A DNA stretch of 64,000 nucleotides from Symbiodinium microadriaticum. Lineage: Eukaryota > Sar > Dinophyceae > Suessiales > Symbiodiniaceae. How positions within the stretch are numbered: position 1 is the first letter of the stretch; every line of letters begins with the position of its first letter. Location of the stretch: contig LSRX01000520.1 of assembly GCA_001939145.1 (NCBI GenBank), positions 259,859-323,858 on the forward strand, read 5' to 3'. A program made the position numbers and the translations under genes. The notes under the pieces were generated by a model. That model saw only the letters and a program-made list of their open reading frames with translations, did not search any database and had not been told where the DNA came from. Of this stretch, positions 57,542 to 64,000 are shown one piece after another.

Positions 57542-58052
57542 TAATGGCCGAAAGCGCGGTAGCACCGGTAGCAGGACGCCGCCGGAGCCATTTCCCAGAA
57601 TTGGGGTGGCGGTGGTGGCTCCGCAGGCTCGGCTCAGATCGGGTGTGAAGCTGAGGGGCTCTTTCAGGCGTGGCGAGGCAAGGTTCAAATTCAGAGATCG
57701 GGTGGTACTCGCAACTGCTTCACTGCTCCGGGCTCCTCAAATCCATCTGACACTTGGCCACTAGATTGGGCTTGAATCCCATCTCGGAAGCTCCCACGGG
57801 AAAGACCCTATGTGGAGCCAAAGACCGTGCCGTGCACCACACACTTCTTAACCTCGCCTCAAGACGTGCCTGTGAGAAGGTAACACACATGCGTGGCTGG
57901 GACGGAATGGCTTCGGGCATGGCCGCTATGGCCACTATGGGCCACGCTGGCATAACGGCCGGTACATGCAGCGTTTTCCCGGTTTGCACGGCCTCTCGCA
58001 CAGCACTTGGGAGAGCTTGCGGCATACAAAGCATCCCACCCTCTGGGCGAAA
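57542..58052 (+). CDS. Basic, Gly/Tyr/Arg-rich exons
   Basis: A segment from about 57539 reads LNGRKRGSTGSRTPPEPFPR then IGVAVVAPQARLRSG before a GTGTGA. A second, about 57889-58020, reads GFGHGRYGHYGPRWHNGRYM then QRFPGLHGLSHSTWESLRH with strong third-base bias. The composition matches low-complexity tails of RNA-binding proteins. The join between the segments is not resolved, and a competing frame there (Gly-Met-Ala repeats) is probably an artefact. Confidence 0.35.
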
Positions 58053-58071
58053 GCAACCCCCCGTGCAGACC

Positions 58072-58251
58072 ATGTCTCACAAACCCAAGCATAAGCCCCA
58101 GAGCCCAGTCCCAGGCCCAGGCGGCTACGGTGCCGGCGGATACGGACAAGGGGACACGTACGGTGCACGGCCACATCCCAAGCGACCCTTGCAGCCAGGC
58201 ATGGCGCAGGGCGGCATCGAGGTCTCGTTGGAAAGCCATTTCGTTACGTGA
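58072..58251 (+). CDS. Small Gly/Pro/Tyr-rich gene or first exon
   Basis: The acceptor AACCCCCCGTGCAG is followed after 3 nt by an ATG in the context ACCATG, a likely trans-splice start. The peptide reads SHKPKHKPQSPVPGPGGYG, AGGYGQGDTYGARPHPKRPL then QPGMAQGGIEVSLESHFVT to TGA, 59 residues in all. It has no folded domain. It may instead be the first exon of a longer gene with a GC donor after MAQ. Confidence 0.45.
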   Translation: MSHKPKHKPQSPVPGPGGYGAGGYGQGDTYGARPHPKRPLQPGMAQGGIEVSLESHFVT

Positions 58252-58385
58252 TTTCATGTAAGCAATAAGCGTCGCATAACGTTGAAAAAACCTGCGTGCC
58301 TGTTGCTACTTCAGGCCGCGATTCCTTGTGTCAACAGCCGCCGTGTGAGGAATCACTACATGCTTCCTTCATACCTGACACCCAG

Positions 58386-58606
58386 GCATAAATGGTGTCG
58401 CTGGTAGCAGCGGAACGGGCTCTGAGGGCGAGCTGACGCCCAAGCAGCAGCACGAACAGACTCTTGGACACAGGAGCATCATGTCCTGGAGGGCGAGTTC
58501 CGGACGCTTGCAGAGTGGCTCGGAGTTTGCACGGTGGTGGCGAGCAGGGTTCCGAGCTTTAGATACAGCTGCGCGAAACCACTTCTGGACCGAGTCCAGG
58601 ACATAA
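58386..58606 (+). CDS. Exon candidate after a strong acceptor
   Basis: The acceptor CTTCATACCTGACACCCAG precedes GINGVAGSSGTGSEGELTPK, QQHEQTLGHRSIMSWRASSG and EFARWWRAGFRALDTAARNH, ending at a TAA. Third bases are mostly G or C. A minus-strand ORF (58369-58716) overlaps. The product is hydrophilic and no domain is recognised. Confidence 0.45.
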
Positions 58607-58944
58607 TCCGAAGTCCTCAACCTCATAATCACGAGGGGAGGATCGGATGACGCAATCGTTTTCAAGCCGTGGTGCTTGTTGCACGCCTGGCATACCCATG
58701 AGAAGCGTTGAGGCATTCCTGCACATCCGACTTCAACCCGCGCGGATCGAACTGACTACCCCACTAGGCAGTTCCAACAGTGGTTCGGTGCCAGTCGTGC
58801 TGCCGTCAGTCCTGCTTGACCAATTGCTTGGAGGATTTGAGTTGCAATGCGGTGTGCTTGCACGGCTTCTGTGCGAGAGCGCCCTCCGCCTAGCTTAAGC
58901 GTTCCGATCTGTACGCTGGAAAACCTTAACTAAATCAGATCTGC

Positions 58945-59205
58945 TTGTCCCCCATCTTCATTGCCCTTTGCAAGCCGAGGGCTCTGATGAATCGTGCAAA
59001 AGAGCTGGCCAAGGCGAGCTGGGAGAGGCCAAGAGAGGTGTGGAGAAAAAAGCCACGACGTCTTGTCGACTTTGCAAGAATGGAGCGAGTCACTAATGTT
59101 TCGAACATTTTCCGACGGGAAAATACATATTTCTGTCGTGCAGCCCATGGTTCTTTCAGATATTTGCTGCATTGCTCTCCTTCTCACACTTCCCGGCAAG
59201 GCTAA
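58945..59205 (+). CDS. Basic hypothetical exon
   Basis: The frame reads NRAKELAKASWERPREVWRK, KPRRLVDFARMERVTNVSNI and FRRENTYFCRAAHGSFRYLL. It is Arg/Lys-rich and protein-like, and open to 59205. Two other plus frames are also open here, so the exon borders are unsure. Downstream, 59220-59320 (TGKHLEELQSGRGPEASKKN) may be a further exon. No family is recognised. Confidence 0.4.
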   Translation: MSPIFIALCKPRALMNRAKELAKASWERPREVWRKKPRRLVDFARMERVTNVSNIFRRENTYFCRAAHGSFRYLLHCSPSHTSRQG

Positions 59206-59984
59206 TGTGGACGTCCCAGGTCCTTTCAGGACAGGGAAGCACTTGGAGGAGCTGCAGAGTGGACGGGGTCCGGAGGCGTCGAAGAAGAATAGTAAAAGGG
59301 TCGGGCCTTGCTGTTGTCCAGCACTGTATCGCTCTACCAAAGACTTGCCTAACCAAAGAATGTGCCGGCTGTCGATTGCCTGTCTTTGCGTGCACCCCAA
59401 GCCGAGGCTCCATGTAAAATATGTTCATCCGAGCCAGACACCTTAGCAAGGAGCTTCCGCCGCCAGCCCGGCCGCTGAAGCTTCTCGGCTGAGAGGTGTA
59501 CATCGAAGGTCAGGCCATGCTGCAGCAAAGCGTGCCTGGCACCCTCCAACACTTCTGGTGTTCCTGCTGTGTGCCTTTCCGAGGCCAATCTACCCCTTTC
59601 CGCAGCCTCCCATCCTGGAGAGTGAGACGGCTTCCGTCACCACGCTCTGACCTTAAAGGGAAAAGTTGCGCTTTTGTCCCCACTATGTGTCCACTCAGTT
59701 TTTGAACACTTCAGGATGCCAGTCTACAGTGGCCCCGATGCACCAGACGTGGCCATGTCCTCGTTGCCTGCCGGATGCTAGATCAGCTAGGTCACAGGAA
59801 TTCTCTGCAGTTTGGACCGTGACTGCGTTACTGTTCGAGATTGTCACCCTACGCGAAAGCTACGGCGGCTAGTGAGTCAAGTCATGGACCCTTCTGCCTC
59901 AGGATGTTCCCGGTGGATGGGCGCAACTCATTTGCTGCGTCTCGGCCAAATTTCTTGGAAACCCGGAGCTCGTGGCATGCCCCT
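59206..59984. other. Weak exon candidates only
   Basis: Apart from the 59220-59320 segment noted above, frames at 59496-59705 and 59812-60108 have no supporting borders. Confidence 0.25.
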
Positions 59985-60113
59985 TCGAGTGGTGGTTTTG
60001 AGTGGGAGAAGCTGCGCAGCCAGCTCCATCAGGGGCACCCTTCAAATCCACCAGCATTGTCTTCGGAGCAATACCAGCCTGATGATTCGAGATTTGCGAA
60101 CTGCTTAGGTTAG
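59985..60113 (+). CDS. Terminal exon candidate
   Basis: The frame SGGFEWEKLRSQLHQGHPSN then PPALSSEQYQPDDSRFANCL ends at TAG. The hydrophilic composition is typical of a C-terminus. The 5' border is unclear and no family is recognised. Confidence 0.4.
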   Translation, partial: SSGGFEWEKLRSQLHQGHPSNPPALSSEQYQPDDSRFANCLG

Positions 60114-60905
60114 CGTTGCTTTCCTCCTACTCGGTGCGCGACCAGAAGGAGCACTGCTGAATTGTGGCACCAATGAGCATCAGGCCATTTAATAACACTC
60201 GTCTCCCAAGTGGCAAATGCTGACAACCCCTTGCCTGCTTTTGACATAGTTCGGTGGCAGGGGTAACCGAAAGATACTGGATTCCTGGGTTGAGTTCTCG
60301 TGAGGATATTGCAGGCGCAGAGCCCTGGCCACCGAGTTCTTGACGGCCGCCGCTGTGAGCTGACAATGCCTGCGTGTCTTTGTCTATGCTCGGCATGGCG
60401 ACTTTTTCTCACAGCCGCCGCGACTGCCCCCGCCAGCGCTGGGCCCTCTAGGCTCTTGCATGACACGCCCGAAAGTGTCCAAAGATCGCAAGAGCAAAAC
60501 ACAGCTCTATGTGCGAGAGCAGTTCGTGGGCCGATTCGCATGTGATGTGCAGCGGCGAACGTGCAGGATCATTGCTACCTTCTATTTGGCATGGGTGCGG
60601 AGGACTTAGTTCTGTGAAGTGCTCCGTGTACGAATGCGAACGCGAGAGCGCGATGCAGATCGTGATTCTCGCGCAAATGTTGGGTGGAGACTCTATGGTC
60701 CCCTTCAGTGTTTCTTGAGGTTGGAGCTGGGGTGTCATTGCAAGCACCTTGTTGCCAGCAGCCATGCTCATGTCATGTAATAGTCCTAAGCACTGCGAAG
60801 CCGAGGTCGGTCTAAGACCAAATCCAAAGCTTCAGTCCTACCCCTCTGTGGCATGAACCCTTCGCGAATCGAACGATCGTCCAGTGTCTGCAGCGGGCGA
60901 CTGAG
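60114..60905. other. No gene recognised
   Basis: Several short frames are open on both strands. None combines composition with splice borders. Confidence 0.3.
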
Positions 60906-61170
60906 GTGTTGTGGGGTGTACCTGATTTGGCTGATGCGCTCAGCAGCTTGTCTCATCTACTGTCGCTTCTGCTCAGCTGTGCCCGACGCAGCCCTCTTCC
61001 TTGCAGTTGCACTGCGAGACTTCAACAGCTCCGACCCTTCATGCAGCAAGGTTACCGTTATTTCCAAGCATTATGTGGGAATGTGGCGCGCTGTTCCAGC
61101 ATGCCAAGACAGCCATGCAGCATGCGTCGAAGAGCTAATAGCAGCCAATATATTGGGTCGGAATCAATAG
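60906..61170 (+). CDS. Region with three open plus frames, likely exon inside
   Basis: One frame reads VPDLADALSSLSHLLSLLLS and later QQLRPFMQQGYRYFQALCGN, which is helical and repeat-like. Another frame after CTTCCTTGCAG reads LHCETSTAPTLHAARLPL and ends KTAMQHASKS. The third contains DSHAACVEELIAANILG. A spliced combination is likely but cannot be chosen by eye. Confidence 0.3.
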
Positions 61171-61486
61171 TGAAATACTCTTACTTTTTTACAAGCAAAG
61201 TATACGTAACACCAACCCCCGTTTTGACTATCAGGGCCCCTATATAAGGCAGACGAGTCGAACGCTTTGCAGCCAAAGCCGGGAGCGAGTGTACGTTATA
61301 CCCAGTATCGGATCTTGCATTCTCATAGGTACCTCTCAACAGTCCCCAAGTCACTCTTCGCATGTCAGCAAAAAAGACTCAAGTACATCTGAAACAGAGC
61401 CTCCAAAGCCGTGAACGTGTGTGCAAGACCACCCTACCTCTGGTTTTCCTGTGACAGCTTGGTTGGCGCACAATAGGACGCTGCAG

Positions 61487-61542
61487 TGAATGAGTCTGAA
61501 TTGTATGGGTGCATCATAGCTGCACGCAGCGGTGAAATTCAG
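61487..61542 (+). CDS. Single ankyrin-like exon candidate
   Basis: After GACGCTGCAG the segment reads NESELYGCIIAARSGEIQ and stops at a GTCCTT donor. I-x-A-A-R-x-G-x-I-x-V-L is the core of ankyrin helices. No neighbouring ankyrin units were found, so the call is tentative. Confidence 0.3.
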
Positions 61543-61667
61543 GTCCTTCACGGCTATCGCAGGACAGGCAACCGCTGCTCGCTCGGAGTAGAGCTGGCAG
61601 TGTACGACATGTCAGTGTAGATCGATATCTTTAAGCTTTTGGCAGGCACCTAGCCTTGTGCTGAGGC

Positions 61668-62153
61668 TTACATGCGGGCGGCCTCCGCATGTTTGGGGGT
61701 GCCTGAAACGGAAGTGACCCGTAACTTAGCGAGGTCTGCTCCCATGCTCGGGCTCGAGGTCTCGAGGTGTCGATACCATGAGGGGCCATGCTCAACAGAG
61801 GGTGCCTTGCAGCTCTGGCAAACTTTCACCGCCTGAAGTTTGGGTTCCATGAGCAGACGCAGCTCATTGTCTTGGTTTAGCTGTAAGCCCAAACTGTATG
61901 CGGAGCCTTTTGCAGGATGTTCCGCGAATTCTCGCTGGGCCGCCGCTACCACGGCCAGGAGAGTCGTCGGGATCTTCCGTACAGCTCTATAGGCTCCTGA
62001 AGATAGGCGGCGCTTCGGGCCTTGCAGGCGAGAAACTAGAGAAACTGTAGGACAAGCCATCTGCAAGGGCTCAAAGGTTCTGAACGAAACATCAAGCATC
62101 AAGAACCCCCGGCTCCGGACTACACCACACACATCTACCCCTCCCCCCCGCAT
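61668..62153 (-). CDS. Minus-strand ORF, 161 codons, hypothetical
   Basis: The frame reads LDVSFRTFEPLQMACPTVSL, VSRLQGPKRRLSSGAYRAVR, KIPTTLLAVVAAAQREFAEH, GLQLNQDNELRLLMEPKLQA and KVCQSCKAPSVEHGPSWYRH to TAA. Composition and third bases look coding, and no plus-strand ORF competes. It would be the only clear minus-strand gene in the window. A pair CQSC is the only motif noticed. Minus-strand frames further upstream (62274-62618) could be 5' exons. Confidence 0.45.
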   Translation of the reverse strand: MRGGGVDVCGVVRSRGFLMLDVSFRTFEPLQMACPTVSLVSRLQGPKRRLSSGAYRAVRKIPTTLLAVVAAAQREFAEHPAKGSAYSLGLQLNQDNELRLLMEPKLQAVKVCQSCKAPSVEHGPSWYRHLETSSPSMGADLAKLRVTSVSGTPKHAEAARM

Positions 62154-62569
62154 GGATGAACGATTTCTTTGAGTTGAGGCTTACAGACAACATGCAGAGT
62201 TGACACCGCAAACACTGCTTCACCCTCACAATGAATCCGCCTTGTGCTTCGCCTCGACCAGTCATTGCCCCTCTCATTGCAGGAGTCCTAGGTCCCGGGT
62301 CTTAGAGTTTTCTCGAGCTTGACGTGAGGACCTCGTTCGGGCAGTTGGGCCAAGCGTCTTCCATGCGCAGTGGCTCTGCCTGCTCAGTATGCCGTCCGAG
62401 TTAGGGATACAAGGCTCAGCACCGCTGTTGAGCTCTAGGGCCGTTGGCTGCATGAGGCTCCCGAAAAGCCGGCGCTTATCGATGCAAAATCTATAAAGAA
62501 CGGTGCTATCGTGCTTCTTAAAGTCGTGTCGTGATGTTACGACGCACACACTGTTGTTTGCTTTTACAG
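62154..62569. other. No plus-strand gene; possible upstream minus-strand exon
   Basis: The minus-strand frame 62274-62618 contains DKRRLFGSLMQPTALELNSG. Without splice evidence it is only noted here. Confidence 0.25.
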
Positions 62570-62749
62570 GTGGGCCACCTACACATGCGGTGCACTGATT
62601 GGCAATGCCGTGCGGCACTCAACTCCACGCAGTTCATCTCTCAGACGGCTCCGCTGGTCGACAGTATGGACTGGTTGTCATGCGAACTCTGCTGCTCCGT
62701 TGTCGTGCACTACGGACGCCGTTTTGAGTGGTGGGCCCGCAGCTTGTGA
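62570..62749 (+). CDS. Terminal exon after a textbook acceptor
   Basis: TGTTGTTTGCTTTTACAG is followed by GTG at 62570. The frame VGHLHMRCTDWQCRAALNST, QFISQTAPLVDSMDWLSCEL and CCSVVVHYGRRFEWWARSL ends at TGA with about three quarters G/C third bases. Six Cys in 59 residues suggest a metal-binding or disulphide-bonded C-terminus, but no pattern is recognised. Confidence 0.5.
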   Translation: MGHLHMRCTDWQCRAALNSTQFISQTAPLVDSMDWLSCELCCSVVVHYGRRFEWWARSL

Positions 62750-63047
62750 CACAAATGGCACAGTTGCGGGTCATCACTGATCAAAGTTTATTGAGCTTCA
62801 GGCGATGGCGCTGGCAGCTCATCTGCATGCGGGACTGTCCTTGACATCAGGCTTGCAGGCTAATTGATTATGTTCTACTGCCTGTGCACTTGCATCGTGT
62901 GTGTCACATCCGTCAAGTGTCTGGCATGCTGGTGAAGGCTAGACAACATCATTGTCTAAGTTTGCCGCTGTTGTGCGGTGTTTGTAGGACATCGGCATTC
63001 ACATGAAGCGCGGCTGGCCATTCCTTCAGTGAGAACATCGTTTGCAG
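62750..63047. other. No gene recognised
   Basis: No coding signal was seen. Confidence 0.3.
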
Positions 63048-63251
63048 GTCCAACCCTCCTTGACTGCTGAGGTGCTCTTCATGTTTGTCCTTTGGCTCCT
63101 CTTCCTTGTGTTGCCTGCCAGCAATCGCTCCTTCTGGCCGAAAAGGTGGACCTCGCACCATGAACCTTTTCTTGTTGAGAATTGCCCCCGCTTGGGCAGA
63201 AACCTGCAGAATCCGCTGTCTCGGGAAAAATGCGATCAGCTTGTGAGATGA
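63048..63251 (+). CDS. Exon candidate with one transmembrane helix
   Basis: After CATCGTTTGCAG the frame reads LTAEVLFMFVLWLLFLVLPA, a clear hydrophobic helix, then SNRSFWPKRWTSHHEPFLVE and NLQNPLSREKCDQLVR to TGA. The complementary minus-strand ORF (62949-63290, Lys/Glu/His-rich) is the expected mirror of a hydrophobic helix and is probably a shadow, though this cannot be proven. Confidence 0.4.
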   Translation, partial: VQPSLTAEVLFMFVLWLLFLVLPASNRSFWPKRWTSHHEPFLVENCPRLGRNLQNPLSREKCDQLVR

Positions 63252-64000
63252 CTTCTGGTTGTGGATGTCTTCGCCTGTGTCACTGAGCAAGCCAAAACCA
63301 ACTTATCTATCCCATGCGTGTGCGTGATTGTGTCGACAAGCCTGCCTCTGAACCGGAACACTTCGAGATGAAGCCACAGTACTATGGCCGCCAAACTGTG
63401 TGCCCTGAGCCCACTCTCGACATTTTCCCGTCGCAGATCAAGAAGGAATGTTCAGCAACATGGGAAGCTCCTAAGTTTTAAAGGTGCACAGATGGTGTGG
63501 GAAGCCGAGGGGCATTGAGCATGTTGGCCTCGAAGGTTGAGCTTGCCGCAATTCTGGGAAGCTCAGTGGGCCCTTCGAAATTGGTGGATCCTTTACGATC
63601 CTGGGCTGTATGAGCTGTGACTTTAGGGGGAGCAGCTGCGGAGGTTGTTACGCATGCAGGATCTGCACTGCTTGGAAAGCCAGACTCAGTGTGGCAGGGT
63701 AGGGCAAGGTCTTTGATCAGAGGCGGGAATTCCAGTTGTATTCAGCGTAAGGGACTGAGCCACACTTTCGCGAAGATAAGCGATGAGAGTTTTCAGGCGA
63801 TCGTGGGTTGTCTTTCAGGGCGCGGGGGCTGAATTCGGCACTGGGTAGGGGAGGTGCCGAGACAATTCGACAGAAGCTGGGAAAATCGCGCAAGGCGCGG
63901 GGATGTTCGCGCCGGGCTACAGGTCCGTGTTGTTCCGTTGATCACCTCGGCCGCTCCCACGAGTGTTTATGGTCTCGTGTCGCGCGTCGGTACCCCCCCC
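63252..64000. other. Window end, no firm gene
   Basis: A frame at 63617-63832 (AEVVTHAGSALLGKPDSVW) is open but unsupported. The window ends in a run of eight C. Confidence 0.3.

Noticed and set aside
1..64000. Spliced-leader RNA gene or relict leader sequence
   Set aside because: I searched by eye for the conserved TTTGGCTCAAG ending and found no match.

Overview
The window looks like nuclear DNA of a dinoflagellate, most likely a Symbiodiniaceae-type alga; this is inference, no species is named. The reasons are: short coding pieces separated by non-coding DNA; very many microsatellites; introns that mostly end in AG followed by G; several introns whose 5' border reads GC instead of GT; and gene starts just downstream of a polypyrimidine-AG, as expected for spliced-leader trans-splicing. 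No bacterial operon, tRNA, rRNA, CRISPR array or intact transposon was recognised. Almost all convincing exons lie on the plus strand, which fits the unidirectional gene blocks of dinoflagellates. All gene models were joined by eye from reading frame, GC-rich third codon positions and splice phase, and need transcript data.

Layout. 0-2.7 kb: a multi-exon gene with membrane-like segments, set in a GAATT-rich stretch. 3.5-4.3 kb: a gene of unknown function. 4.7-7.1 kb: microsatellites and degenerate simple sequence. 7.7-9.2 kb: the 3' part of a gene with a BRCT-like domain. 9.8-11.9 kb: isolated exon candidates. 12.9-18.9 kb: an alpha/beta-hydrolase-fold gene (HGWPDN, GHDWG and a C-terminal SHHW), the best functional call here together with the ankyrin gene. 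19.6-23 kb: a small gene, a Cys-rich segment and 3' exons of unknown genes. 23.5-30.9 kb: a large ankyrin-repeat gene whose N-terminus is acidic. 31-34 kb: weak exon candidates. 34.3-38.8 kb: a complete phase-consistent seven-exon gene of 263 codons and unknown function.

38.8-43 kb is AT-rich and dominated by tetranucleotide repeats. 43-49 kb holds exon candidates, some with open frames on both strands. 49.7-51.0 kb is a compact gene with short introns. 51.6-58.6 kb carries a J-domain-like fragment, Gly/Arg/Tyr-rich exons, and two compact genes separated by only 18 nt. 58.9-64 kb holds further exon candidates and one long minus-strand ORF.

No pathway links the genes; they appear to be independent neighbours transcribed in one direction. 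The most unusual signal is a set of very short candidate introns (22, 31, 41, 44, 56 and 61 nt) alongside introns of up to 1.9 kb in adjacent genes.
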